DNA of 64,000 nucleotides, from positions 33,633-97,632 of the forward strand of contig JANMHB010000152.1 in assembly GCA_031374935.1 (NCBI GenBank), in the 5' to 3' direction. A program made the translations under genes and the position numbers. Shown piece after piece: positions 42,235 through 51,915 of the stretch. This stretch comes from JACMLX01 sp031374935 (GTDB lineage: Bacteria > Gemmatimonadota > Gemmatimonadetes > Gemmatimonadales > Gemmatimonadaceae). Position 1 is the stretch's first letter. Each line of letters starts with the position of its first letter. The notes under the pieces were generated by a model. That model ran no database searches. It saw only the letters and a program-made list of their open reading frames with translations, and was not told the origin of the DNA.

Positions 42235-43308
42235 TCAGAAATGGAACCCCGTCCCCCCAGAGTCCGGCGACAGCACGCGCTCGACCAGCGGTGCGACGGC
42301 TTCGAAGCTCGCCTGCAGGCGCCCTTCCTCGAACCATCGCACCAGGTTCACCGGTTCCCCGCGCACAATGGCCAGATCCAGGCGTTCCGCGATGTAGACA
42401 CACTCCGAGTGAAGATTGGGCTCCAGCGGGTTGGCGCTGCGGTGATGCGTCGACACCACCGCCACCGCCGCCTTGCCGAGCCCCCAGCGCAAGGCCGCAG
42501 CCCCGCCAAGAATCTCGTGCAGTTGGCTCAGCAGGCGTGGCATCACCTGAACATTCATCTTCACGTCGCGACGCAGCTCGGCACGCATCGTTCCCAACCG
42601 GTCGAACAACACCAGCTTGCCCACGTCGTGGAGCAGCGCCAGCGTGAACGCCTCATCGGGCACCACGCCGAAGCCGGACGCCAGCGTCCGTGCGATCGGT
42701 GCGGTACGCACCATGTGCTCCCACACCTGCCGAACCATGCCGTCGTAGGCGGTGCCGGTGCGGCAGAGCGTGCCCTCGACCATGCTGCTCAGGATCACGC
42801 TCCGCAGGCCCTGCGTCCCGACGCGACGAATGCTTTCCGAGAGCGACGTGCTGCGCGCGCCGGTCGAGTTGGCGGCGGAATTCGCGAACCGGAGGAGCGA
42901 CTGCGCCAGGACAGGATCCTGCTCGACCAGCTTCACCAGCTCCGAGATCGCCACGTCGCGCCGCAGCAGTTCAAGTGCACGTTGCGCGGCGGCCGGTGGC
43001 TGACGCACCGTCTTTTCGCCGCTCTTCGCAATGCGCTCGAAGAATGCCGGAGCGTCGCCGCGGCGCTCCATCGGATCCAGCTCCGCCTCAAGCCGTTCCA
43101 GCGCCGTGCGCAACGAACGACGCACATCGTAGCCCGCCTCGACCTCGTCATGGATCGACGGCTCGGTCAGAATCGGGCCCAGCGGGGTGACCGGCGCCGA
43201 CGTGACGGACACCGTCGCTGCCGCTGACGACGGCATGCCGGCATGTCTTGCGTTCACCAGCGCCGGCGAAGGAACGGCCGCGGTCGCGAGAGGAGTCTTG
43301 TTGGTCAT
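42235..43308 (-). CDS. HDOD-domain signalling protein
   Basis: 357 residues. An N-terminal alanine/proline-rich region of about 100 residues, then an HDOD domain (about 105-300) with LPPAAQRALELLRRDVAISELVKLVEQDPVLAQSLLRFANSA-like phrases, IRRVGTQGLRSVILSSM and the partly kept metal motif LLHDVGKL. HDOD proteins act in cyclic-di-GMP and stress signalling, usually without phosphodiesterase activity. Divergent from the hybrid kinase gene 142 bases away, which may be a partner. Confidence 0.88.
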   Translation of the reverse strand: MTNKTPLATAAVPSPALVNARHAGMPSSAAATVSVTSAPVTPLGPILTEPSIHDEVEAGYDVRRSLRTALERLEAELDPMERRGDAPAFFERIAKSGEKTVRQPPAAAQRALELLRRDVAISELVKLVEQDPVLAQSLLRFANSAANSTGARSTSLSESIRRVGTQGLRSVILSSMVEGTLCRTGTAYDGMVRQVWEHMVRTAPIARTLASGFGVVPDEAFTLALLHDVGKLVLFDRLGTMRAELRRDVKMNVQVMPRLLSQLHEILGGAAALRWGLGKAAVAVVSTHHRSANPLEPNLHSECVYIAERLDLAIVRGEPVNLVRWFEEGRLQASFEAVAPLVERVLSPDSGGTGFHF

Positions 43309-43450
43309 CGAGGTCTGAGCCGTCGGCCGCCGTGGCGGAGAACAGGGGAGGAGTGTCCAGGGGCGAGGGGCCCGCGGGCTGGCGTCGTCTCGCTGTCAGT
43401 ATCGGCCGGTACGAGGGACGAGATGAGCGCGCCACACTAGGTTCTCCGAC

Positions 43451-45337
43451 ATGCTCTCAGGCGATACTTCTGCTGACGCGCCCCTGCTCGCCGGGGTGCT
43501 CGACGCGCTGGTCGGCCCTGCCGTGCTCCTGGATCGCGGCGGAGTCGTCGTGGCCGCGAATCGGGCGGCGGCAACGCGCTGCTCGCCCGGACAGACAATC
43601 GGCGAGGCACTGGTCGCGATTGCCCCCTGCCGCTCCGAAGACGAGGCGACGGCACTCCGCGGCGTCACCGCCGTCCTCGAGTGCTCCCAGCACGCGTTCT
43701 CACTCGAGTTCTTCCCAGACACCGAGCCCGCGCGCCGACTGGTGCTCCGGGCCACCGGGATCACTGCCGCCGGCCGCGGAGGAGCCGTCGTACACGTCGC
43801 CTCGGTCACGGTCGGCGACGCCACCGGTCTCGACACGCACGCGCAGGAAGCGAGCTTCCGGTCGATCTATGCCGCCTCTCTCGATGCCATGCTCATCGCC
43901 GATGGGACCGGCCAGATCCTCTCGAGCAACCCGGCGGCGCGCCGACTGCTGGGCCGGAACGACGCCGGCATTGCCGCGCTGAACTTCACGGCCTTTTTCG
44001 GCGCGGGGTCGCGAGCCGTCTCGGCGGCGGAGGCGTGGCAGCGCCTCATGCAGGATGGCCACTGGCGCGGCGAGGGGCGCATCATGGTCGGAGCGTCGGC
44101 GCGCTCGCTGGATGTTGCCGCTTCGGCACACATCACCACCGGTCGTCATCTGATCACGATTCGCGACGTCACCGAATCGCTCCAGATGGAAGCCCAGCTT
44201 CGGCAGGCGCAGAAGATGGAGGCGATCGGCTTGCTGACAGGTGGCATGGCGCACGATTTCAACAACCTGCTGACCGTCGTGCTGGCCAACGCGGATCTCG
44301 TGCTCGAGTCACTGCCGCCGGACATGGATGAGTTGCGCGACGAAGTCGGCCAGATGATTCAGGCGGCCACACGCGGCACGGAGATGGTCAAGAAGTTGCT
44401 CGCGTTCAGCCGTCGCGAAACACTCGAGCGTCGCCCCGTGTCACTCGAAGTCGTCCTGGCCGAAACGCAGGCACTGCTGACGCGATTGCTGCCGGCGAAC
44501 ATCACCGTGCGCACCGAGGCAGCAGCGGAACTGCCGGGCATTCTGGCCGACCCGGGTGCGGTGCAGCACATGTTGCTCAACCTGGCCACGAACGCGCGTG
44601 ATGCCATGCCCTCGGGCGGCGTCCTCACCATGCGTGGTGGTTTCGAGCCGCACATCGAACGGCCCGACGGCAGCATCGGCCCGATGGTGACCGTTGCGGT
44701 TGACGATACCGGACGCGGCATGGACGACGAGGTGCTGGCCCATCTCTTCGAACCGTTCTTCACCACCAAGGCACCAGGTGAAGGCACCGGGCTTGGCATG
44801 GCGATGATCTACGGGCTGGTACAGCAGCACGAAGGCACGATCGACGTCCGGAGCTCACCGGGCCAGGGGACGTGCGTGACGATCGGGCTGCCGCTGGCCG
44901 AAGTCATGGTACCGAACGCCACACCGCGGTCGGCCATGCTGATTCGGGAAGGGGCGACGGAAACGATCCTGCTGGTGGAGGATGAGGAGATGGTGCGTCG
45001 CGCCGGCCGTCGCATTCTCGAAAAGCACGGCTATCGCGTGATGCAGGCCGCCGACGGCGCCGAGGCGATGGCGGTGTTGCGCGAGCGTGGCAGCGAGGTC
45101 GCCCTGGTGGTGAGTGACGTCGTGATGCCACGGATGGGCGGCCGGGAACTCTATGCGATGCTGCGCAGCGAAGGGTTCCGCATGCCCTTCCTGTTCACCA
45201 GCGGTTACACCGACCGGATATCGAGCGATACGGTCGCGCTGGACCCGAGTGTTCCGGTGCTGCCGAAACCCTGGACATGGACGGAGCTCACCGCCAGCGT
45301 CCGTGCGGCACTCGATGAAGGCTTCACGGTGCGCTGA
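43451..45337 (+). CDS. Hybrid histidine kinase: PAS-PAS-HisKA-HATPase-receiver
   Basis: 628 residues, no membrane helix, so cytosolic. Two PAS-like domains (about 10-115 and 135-240), HisKA with GGMAHDFNNLLTVVLANADL (phospho-histidine in AHDFNN), the ATPase N box MLLNLATNARDAMP, G1 VDDTGRGMD, the FFTTK segment and G2 GTGLGMAMI. A C-terminal receiver has VEDEE acidic residues, acceptor aspartate in VVSDVVMP and LPKPW lysine. The AHDFNN class typically sends signals through its attached receiver. Terminated by the hairpin at 45416-45452. Confidence 0.93.
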   Translation: MLSGDTSADAPLLAGVLDALVGPAVLLDRGGVVVAANRAAATRCSPGQTIGEALVAIAPCRSEDEATALRGVTAVLECSQHAFSLEFFPDTEPARRLVLRATGITAAGRGGAVVHVASVTVGDATGLDTHAQEASFRSIYAASLDAMLIADGTGQILSSNPAARRLLGRNDAGIAALNFTAFFGAGSRAVSAAEAWQRLMQDGHWRGEGRIMVGASARSLDVAASAHITTGRHLITIRDVTESLQMEAQLRQAQKMEAIGLLTGGMAHDFNNLLTVVLANADLVLESLPPDMDELRDEVGQMIQAATRGTEMVKKLLAFSRRETLERRPVSLEVVLAETQALLTRLLPANITVRTEAAAELPGILADPGAVQHMLLNLATNARDAMPSGGVLTMRGGFEPHIERPDGSIGPMVTVAVDDTGRGMDDEVLAHLFEPFFTTKAPGEGTGLGMAMIYGLVQQHEGTIDVRSSPGQGTCVTIGLPLAEVMVPNATPRSAMLIREGATETILLVEDEEMVRRAGRRILEKHGYRVMQAADGAEAMAVLRERGSEVALVVSDVVMPRMGGRELYAMLRSEGFRMPFLFTSGYTDRISSDTVALDPSVPVLPKPWTWTELTASVRAALDEGFTVR

Positions 45338-45415
45338 TCAGCCACGTCCGCCGGTGCCGCGAGCGAAGTGACGCTCAGCGGCATACGCTGGCCTGTCGAC
45401 GAGGTGTCTCTGCGA

Positions 45416-45452
45416 CAAACGCGGTGCGATCAGCTTGATCGCACCGCGTTTG
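45416..45452. terminator. Perfect 17-bp bidirectional hairpin
   Basis: Bases 45416-45432 and 45436-45452 are fully complementary with a three-base loop; arms begin CAAAC and end GTTTG, giving short A/T ends in both directions. It lies between the convergent hybrid kinase and TonB receptor genes and can serve both. Confidence 0.85.
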
Positions 45453-45472
45453 CTAGAGCGGTCGGGCCGCCG

Positions 45473-48400
45473 TCAGAACGGCGGACGCCCGCCGCCGCCA
45501 CCGCCGCCGCCGGGCCCACCGAAGCCTTGCGGCGTCCGGATGCGCGCCGGAACGCGCAGCCACTGCTCGGGGGTGAGGATCTTCTTCGCCCCCTCGGTGC
45601 CGGCGGTGCGGAGCCGACCGCCCTTCTCGAAGAATGGACGCAGCTTGACGCCGAAGAGGACGGCCGGATCGGGGTTACCCCCTTCCTTCTCGACCGCCTT
45701 GCGCGCCTGCTCGGTGAGCGAATCCACCTCCACCTGAATCGAGTCCGCGAGCAGCTTGAGCTTGGCCACTTCCGCGTCTGTCAGACCAACGGAGTCACGC
45801 GCTTCGATGATCTGCAGCGGCACATTGGGGAAGAATCGACCGACACCGGCCGCGATCCCCGCACCCGTCAGCCGGGCGCCGGGTACACCGCCGAATGCCG
45901 CACGAAGCCGGTCGCGCGTCTGGTCGGGACCAAGCGTGTAGCGGATGTTGAAGCCAACCTGGAACGGCAGACGGATGCCGGTCTGGTTGCCGCGCACGGC
46001 GCCGAATCGTTCATTGACTTCGTACTTGTAGCGATTGGTGGCGGCGTCGAATCCGCGCACGAAGAGCAGCGTATTGTCGGCCTGCGTGAACGAGCCCCAG
46101 CCGCGCAGGTTGTCGCTGCCGTGCAGCAGCTGGTCGATGCCGCCGATCAGGTTCGCCGTCACCAGCGAGAAGGTCAGACGACGATCGAGCTTGAACGCCG
46201 TGGGGCGCCAGTTGAGCTGCAGGTCGAAACTCGGCTGCCAGGGCCCGGTGCAGGAGTTGCGCGACGAGAGGGTGCCAAGCTGCGCCCGGATACACTGCCG
46301 CGCGGTGTTGCCGGAGGAGGTGAGCAATTTCGACATGCCGGCGGCGAGATCCGCATCACCCGCCGTGGCGGGATCGAAGATGAACGCGCGGTCGTTGCGG
46401 GCGCCGTCGCCGTTGATGTCGGCGCTGACGAGGGGTGTGAACGGCGAGCCGGATGTCATGCGTCCGATCGCCGTGATCTCGAAACTCGACGACAGCGGAT
46501 GCGTGACGGTCGCGATGACGTTGTGACGGCGATTGAACGCGCTGGTGGCCCACTCAGGCATATTCGGATTGCCGGCGGTGGTCGCCGATGCGAAGCCGCC
46601 ACCCGCACCACCGAAGGCGAAGCCGGTCTGGCTCCGTGCGTCGGAATACGTGTAGCTGGTGTTGATGATCGCGCCGCGGCTGGTGAAGCCGCCGAACGAC
46701 ATCGTGGCCTGCCACTGTTCGGTCTTGTTCAGCGAGTTCACGTCGAACACGGAGGCGAACCGCTGATCGATGCGCGACAGCTGTGTCGGCACAGCACCGG
46801 TGGTGGTGATGATCGAGGCGGCCGGCACGAACACCGGACGATTGCCCTCGGACGTCAGCGCAAACCTGGGCGTGGTGTTGAGGTTCAGGTCGCGGTAGCC
46901 CGTCTGGGCCTCGCCGAGCGCGCCGCTGACATCGACATTCAGGCTGAAGCGCCCGAAGATGCGCTTGGATGCCCCGATCGAGCCGCGCCAGGCGCGCGGG
47001 TTGGAATAGTTGGCATCGAAGGTGGTGACATTGCGTGCCGTGGTGAGCTGCGCTGGTGGTCCACCGGGCGCACACTGCGTGGGGATGCTCGACGGCACGG
47101 CGAAGTACCCGGTGAAATCCGGCACCGGCACACCCGCGCCGACACAGAAGATCGCCTGCTCGCCGGTGGCGAGGCCGGTCGCCGTTTGTGCGCCGGCGAA
47201 GAGCTGGGTATTGGGTGCGTCACGAAAGCGGCCGACGCCACCGCGAATGGTGAGGGCGCCATTGCCGAACGGGTTGCCACCGTTGGCACTTTCCGGCTGC
47301 CGCGGCGACCAGCTGAAGCCCACCCGTGGCAGAAAGGCCGCGTCGTTCGGAATGAGGTCCGTCTTGCGGCCGAAGGCCGAATCGACGGCGGGATTCCGCG
47401 CCGGCGCGCCGTCGAAGGACGAGCCCTCGAACCGCCCACCGAACACGAGCTGCAGCCCATCGCGCGGACGCCAGGTATCGCCGATGTAGATGCCGGAATT
47501 GACGGTGCTGCCAGTGCGCTCGGGCGACGCCAGCGTCCGGTTGAAGCTGGCGGGCCGATTGGCCTCGAAGTCGGCCAGGGAATTGAACGTGAACGATCCG
47601 AAACGGTTGAACGCCTGATCCTGCGTATACGCGGTCCGGTTGACGAGCCCACCGATCTTCACCCGGTGCTTGCCCTCATCGAGGAGCATCGACGTCTCGT
47701 TGGTGGCTTCGAAGACGGAGTTTTCGCTGCGCTGGAGCAGTGACGTGCTGCCACCGAACTGCAGCGTGCTGAACCCCTGGGTGCCGTCGCTCAGGTCCGA
47801 GAGCACCTGCACCCGACCGAGGGGCAGCTGGATGAAGGGCGTGCCACTCCGGTCGTCGAGCTGCAGGCCGGCACGGAGTTCGTTCACGACGGCGGTGCCG
47901 AATCGCGAGGAGAGCACGAGTGAGCCGCCACCGCCGCGGTTCTCGGTCGTGCCACCGGTCTGCGGCAACGCCAGCGATCCGACGCGGGTCGGCGTCTGGT
48001 CCACCAGACGCCAGTCGCCACGCAGGGTGAGCGTGTGGGCGTCGCTCAGCGAGTAGTCCATCCGCCCGAGCACGGTCATGTTGTCGGCGTTCCGGTTGTC
48101 ATCGATCACACCGCCGGCAGCGCCGACGCCAAAGCCGCTGACCAGGCCAAGAAACCGGTTGACCGAGTCGGGGGCGGCACCGAGCCGTTCCCGGGTGGCG
48201 TCGTCAGCCGCGAGCAGCGATGGCAACAGGTCGGCGCGCCGACGCCCCTGCAGGGCGCCGAAGAAGAACAATCGGTCCTTGATGATCGGGAAGCCGATGC
48301 CGGCCCCGAACTGGTTCTGATTGAACGCACCGCCGAAGGCGCCGGTCGTCCCGCCCTGTTCCACCGTGAAGTCGCGGTAGCGACCGACGTAGGACAGCGA

Positions 48401-49186
48401 CCCCTGAATCACGTTGGTGCCGCTGCGTGTGGTCTGCGAGACCTGCCCGCCGGAAAACTGCCCCCGGGCCACGTCATAGGTATTGGTCACGACCCGCGTG
48501 CCCCGGATGGCGTCCTGCGGCACGAACCCGGCGGCGAATGACAGGCCATCGAGGGTGACGTTGTTGCTCTGCGACGACTGACCGGCGACGCTGAAGTTGG
48601 CCGCACCACCGCCACCGGAGCTGTCGGCACCGGTCAGCACCACACCAGGCGCGAGCGCTGCAATTGCGGTCGGATCGGACGCGTCGACCGGCAGGCGGGC
48701 GGCCTGACCGCCATCAACGACGCGCTCGGAACCGCCGGGCGCCGGTGGGCCGCCACCCGGACCGCCCTGCTGCGGGCGGCGCTGCCCGCGGACTTCCACC
48801 CGCGCCAGCGTCTGCGCCGTGCTCTGGCCCAGCGTGATGTTGCGTACGATGCGGTCATCGTCGCCATTGCGCGTGACGGTCAGCGTGGTGGGCTGAAAAC
48901 CGATGAACCGCACCGTCAGGCGATAGGTGCCGCCGCCATCGGGGAACAGGATCGTGTATTTGCCCTGCGCATTGGTGCGCTGCCGCCGGGTGACCTGGGT
49001 TTCGGTGGACTGCGCTTCCACCTGGGCGTTCGCCACCGGCACTCCCGCTGGCGTCCTGACGATGCCGGTGATGATGTCGGTCGAGGCGCCGACCTGCGCC
49101 GCTGCCAGCGCGGGTCCCACGGCAGTCAGCAGCAGCGGGACCAGGAACTGGCGCAGTCGGCGCGCCTGCAATTCAAAACGCATCAT
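45473..49186 (-). CDS. TonB-dependent receptor-like protein with carboxypeptidase-regulatory domain and C-terminal extension
   Basis: 1237 residues. Signal peptide ending ALAAAQ, a CarboxypepD_reg-like beta sandwich (about 38-120, ITGIVRTPAGVPVANAQVEAQS), then a glycine/proline linker and the plug (VTLDGLSFAAGFVPQDAI). A long beta barrel of the Oar/TonB class follows, to about residue 1086 (VGFNIRYTLG). About 150 more residues follow, with a helical LTDAEVAKLKLLADSI segment, LTPEQWLRVPA and a terminal poly-glycine run ending RPPF. A ligand cannot be named. The divergent S9 peptidase suggests peptide uptake after extracellular cleavage. Confidence 0.9.
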   Translation of the reverse strand: MMRFELQARRLRQFLVPLLLTAVGPALAAAQVGASTDIITGIVRTPAGVPVANAQVEAQSTETQVTRRQRTNAQGKYTILFPDGGGTYRLTVRFIGFQPTTLTVTRNGDDDRIVRNITLGQSTAQTLARVEVRGQRRPQQGGPGGGPPAPGGSERVVDGGQAARLPVDASDPTAIAALAPGVVLTGADSSGGGGAANFSVAGQSSQSNNVTLDGLSFAAGFVPQDAIRGTRVVTNTYDVARGQFSGGQVSQTTRSGTNVIQGSLSYVGRYRDFTVEQGGTTGAFGGAFNQNQFGAGIGFPIIKDRLFFFGALQGRRRADLLPSLLAADDATRERLGAAPDSVNRFLGLVSGFGVGAAGGVIDDNRNADNMTVLGRMDYSLSDAHTLTLRGDWRLVDQTPTRVGSLALPQTGGTTENRGGGGSLVLSSRFGTAVVNELRAGLQLDDRSGTPFIQLPLGRVQVLSDLSDGTQGFSTLQFGGSTSLLQRSENSVFEATNETSMLLDEGKHRVKIGGLVNRTAYTQDQAFNRFGSFTFNSLADFEANRPASFNRTLASPERTGSTVNSGIYIGDTWRPRDGLQLVFGGRFEGSSFDGAPARNPAVDSAFGRKTDLIPNDAAFLPRVGFSWSPRQPESANGGNPFGNGALTIRGGVGRFRDAPNTQLFAGAQTATGLATGEQAIFCVGAGVPVPDFTGYFAVPSSIPTQCAPGGPPAQLTTARNVTTFDANYSNPRAWRGSIGASKRIFGRFSLNVDVSGALGEAQTGYRDLNLNTTPRFALTSEGNRPVFVPAASIITTTGAVPTQLSRIDQRFASVFDVNSLNKTEQWQATMSFGGFTSRGAIINTSYTYSDARSQTGFAFGGAGGGFASATTAGNPNMPEWATSAFNRRHNVIATVTHPLSSSFEITAIGRMTSGSPFTPLVSADINGDGARNDRAFIFDPATAGDADLAAGMSKLLTSSGNTARQCIRAQLGTLSSRNSCTGPWQPSFDLQLNWRPTAFKLDRRLTFSLVTANLIGGIDQLLHGSDNLRGWGSFTQADNTLLFVRGFDAATNRYKYEVNERFGAVRGNQTGIRLPFQVGFNIRYTLGPDQTRDRLRAAFGGVPGARLTGAGIAAGVGRFFPNVPLQIIEARDSVGLTDAEVAKLKLLADSIQVEVDSLTEQARKAVEKEGGNPDPAVLFGVKLRPFFEKGGRLRTAGTEGAKKILTPEQWLRVPARIRTPQGFGGPGGGGGGGGRPPF

Positions 49187-49475
49187 GAGTCGGCAATTCG
49201 GAGAAAGCGGTGTGCATCATGCGGAGCGCGCACATCCGGACAGGTCGTCAGCTTCGCGGAGACTCGCGCCGCCAGAACGAGGTACGCCTCGCGGGACACC
49301 AGCGTTGGTCGCGGTGAATGCCGTGCACCAGCCGCGTCACGGCGTGCACGCGCAGCGAGGTCGGAAGGTGTCCCGACTGCCGGCGCCTGCCCAGACCCAG
49401 CGGACCCGAGCGCCACTGCGTTATTGTCGTGGTCATTCCCGATCGCCTGTTTCACCCGTTACGGGGCCACGTTCC

Positions 49476-51863
49476 ATGCTCTTCCGTCCGTACACCCTGA
49501 CCGCCGCTCTGCTCGTCGTTGCTGCGGCGCGCGCCGGCGCACAGTCCACCGCGGCGGCCACGGCGCCGGAAGTGCGCTACGATCGCGCCGAACAACTGCT
49601 CTCATGGAACAGCACCCGTCTGGTGACTGGCGATGAAGTCCAGGCGCAATGGATGAAGGACGGATCGCGCTTCTGGTATCGGAACAAGGTCCGCCAGGGC
49701 GCCGAATTCGTGATCGTCGATCCGATGCGTGGCGCACGCGAACTGCTGTTCGACAATGCGCGGCTGGCGGCGGCGATCAGCACAGTGGCCGACACCAGCA
49801 TCGACCCGACCAAGCTCCCGTTCCGCACCTTCCGGTTTGCGAAGGATGGCGACGATGAGCGCACGATCGACTTCCGCTTCGGCAAGCGCCGCCTGAACTG
49901 CGACATCGTGGCGTATCGCTGCCTGGCCGTCGACACGCTGCCCAGTGAGGTGCCGTTCGTCCTCAGCCCCGACCGCAAGTGGGAAGCGTTCGTCCGCGGC
50001 TTCGATGTGTACGTGCGAGCACGTGGTGTTGCCAGCGATTCGACGCGACTGACGACCGATGGCGCACGGAACTGGAGCTACGGCCTCGGTGACCCGACGC
50101 CGCAAAACCTGCTGCGCCCGCAGCTGGCACCGCGTCGCCCGCAGATCAAGTGGGCGCCCGATTCGCGCCGCATGATCGTGAGCCGTCAGGACACGCGCGG
50201 CGTGGCGACGATGCCCTACATCAGCTACACGTCGCAGCGGCCACGGGCCTTCACCCAGCCCTATGCGTTGCCCGGTGACAGCGTGATTCCGAAGCCCGGC
50301 TTCCACATTCTCGACCGGGAATCGAAAACGAACGTGCGCGTCCAGCTCGATGTGGCGCCGGCTCAGGCCTCATGGAACCTGTCGGCGCGCGACTCGGCCT
50401 GGAATGCCACCGGCAGCAAGGTGTATCTGACGACGATGTCGCGCGCCTCCAAGCTGGCGCAGCTGCTGGAAGTGGATGCGGCGACTGGGGCGGTGCGCGT
50501 GCTGGCAGCCGATTCGGCCAAGACCTTCGTCGAGACGGGGAATCCGGTGGACCCCACCCCCACCTATGTCACGGAAGACGGCGAATCACTGGTCTGGTCC
50601 GAGCGCGATGGATGGGGCCACCTCTATCGGTATGGCGCTGACGGCAAGCTGCGCAACCGGGTCACCGAAGGTCCGTGGCAGGTGGGCACGATCGTTGCCG
50701 TCGATGAGAAGCTGAAGCGCGTCTGGTTCACCGGTCGCGGTCGCGAGAGCGATGCGTTCCTGTACTACGCCCAGCTCTATTCGGCCAACTTCGACGGCAC
50801 CGGCCTGCAGCGCCTGACGTCCGAGGACGCCGAACATCGCGTGCAGGTGAGCCCGAACGGTCGCTGGGTGGTCGATGTGTACTCACGCATCGAGACGCCG
50901 CCGGTGACCGTGCTGCGCGAGGCCCTCTCCGGGCGCGTGGTGAAGAAACTCGAGACCGCCGATGCATCACAGCTGGCCGGACTCGGCTTCAAGGGCGCGC
51001 GTGTCTTCACCGCCAAGGCGCGTGATGGCATCACCGACATCTACGGTGTGATGTATCTGCCGTCGAATCTGGACACGGCGCGGCGCTATCCGATCATCTC
51101 GAACATTTACCCGGGTCCGCAGGTCGGGTCGGTGGGGGCATGGGCGTACAAGGCGGCCGGCGAACCGGCGGCGCTGGCAGAACTGGGCTTCGTGGTGGTG
51201 CAGATCGACCACCTTGGCACACCACTGCGCAGCAAGGCATTTCACGACAACTACTACGGCAATTTCGGCGACAACGGATTGCCGGATCACATCGCGGTGA
51301 TCAAGCAGCTCGCCAGCCGACATGGCTTCATCGACATCGACCGGGTCGGCATCTTCGGCCACTCCGGCGGCGGATTTGCCAGCACCGACGCTATCCTGCG
51401 CTATCCCGATTTCTTCAAGGTGGCAGTGAGTGGCGCCGGCAACCACGATAATCGCAGCTACAACATCTACTGGGCCGAGAAGTATCAGGGGTTGCTGAAG
51501 CGCGACTCGCTGCGCCGCAGCGACAACTTCGCCGACGAGGCGAATGCGTCGATGGCCGCCAACCTCAAGGGCCACCTGCTGCTGATGCACGGCGACATGG
51601 ACGACAACGTGCACCCGGCGATGACGATCCAGATGGTGGATGCCCTGATCAAGGCGAACCGCTCGTTCGATCTGGTCATGGCGCCAAACCGTCCGCACTC
51701 GCTCAACGAACCGTACTTCATTCGTCGGCGCTGGGACTACTTCGTGCAGTACCTGATGGGCGCGCGGCCGCCGGACAACTACCTCATCGTCCGTCCACCG
51801 GATGCCGTCGGCGCCGACGGGCAGACGCCGGATGAGGAGTGGGGCGTGTTGCCCCCAGGATGA
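49476..51863 (+). CDS. Secreted S9-family prolyl dipeptidyl-peptidase (DPP IV-like)
   Basis: 795 residues from ATG 49476; signal peptide ends ARAGAQ. An eight-bladed propeller N-terminal part is followed by an alpha/beta hydrolase. The triad is visible: nucleophile S630 in FGHSGGGF, the acid in HGDMDDNVHP (about 709-710) and H741 in NRPHSL, almost at the same numbers as mammalian DPP IV. It should cleave X-Pro dipeptides from peptides outside the cytosol. The longer frame to 48927 is antisense to the TonB gene and is rejected. The shared 289-base divergent gap with the TonB receptor suggests co-regulation. Confidence 0.93.
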   Translation: MLFRPYTLTAALLVVAAARAGAQSTAAATAPEVRYDRAEQLLSWNSTRLVTGDEVQAQWMKDGSRFWYRNKVRQGAEFVIVDPMRGARELLFDNARLAAAISTVADTSIDPTKLPFRTFRFAKDGDDERTIDFRFGKRRLNCDIVAYRCLAVDTLPSEVPFVLSPDRKWEAFVRGFDVYVRARGVASDSTRLTTDGARNWSYGLGDPTPQNLLRPQLAPRRPQIKWAPDSRRMIVSRQDTRGVATMPYISYTSQRPRAFTQPYALPGDSVIPKPGFHILDRESKTNVRVQLDVAPAQASWNLSARDSAWNATGSKVYLTTMSRASKLAQLLEVDAATGAVRVLAADSAKTFVETGNPVDPTPTYVTEDGESLVWSERDGWGHLYRYGADGKLRNRVTEGPWQVGTIVAVDEKLKRVWFTGRGRESDAFLYYAQLYSANFDGTGLQRLTSEDAEHRVQVSPNGRWVVDVYSRIETPPVTVLREALSGRVVKKLETADASQLAGLGFKGARVFTAKARDGITDIYGVMYLPSNLDTARRYPIISNIYPGPQVGSVGAWAYKAAGEPAALAELGFVVVQIDHLGTPLRSKAFHDNYYGNFGDNGLPDHIAVIKQLASRHGFIDIDRVGIFGHSGGGFASTDAILRYPDFFKVAVSGAGNHDNRSYNIYWAEKYQGLLKRDSLRRSDNFADEANASMAANLKGHLLLMHGDMDDNVHPAMTIQMVDALIKANRSFDLVMAPNRPHSLNEPYFIRRRWDYFVQYLMGARPPDNYLIVRPPDAVGADGQTPDEEWGVLPPG

Positions 51864-51870
51864 GCGTGCA

Positions 51871-51904
51871 CTCGAACGTGGACTCGAACGTGGACTCGAA
51901 CGTG
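51871..51904 (+). repeat. 12-base tandem repeat near the start of a hybrid kinase gene
   Basis: CTCGAACGTGGA is repeated at 51871 and 51883, with a third copy at 51895 that is complete for its first 10 bases. It lies just past the S9 peptidase stop and ahead of the proposed kinase start. In the kinase frame it would encode ERGLERGLER. Confidence 0.8.
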
Positions 51905-51915
51905 TGCTCGGGCAC

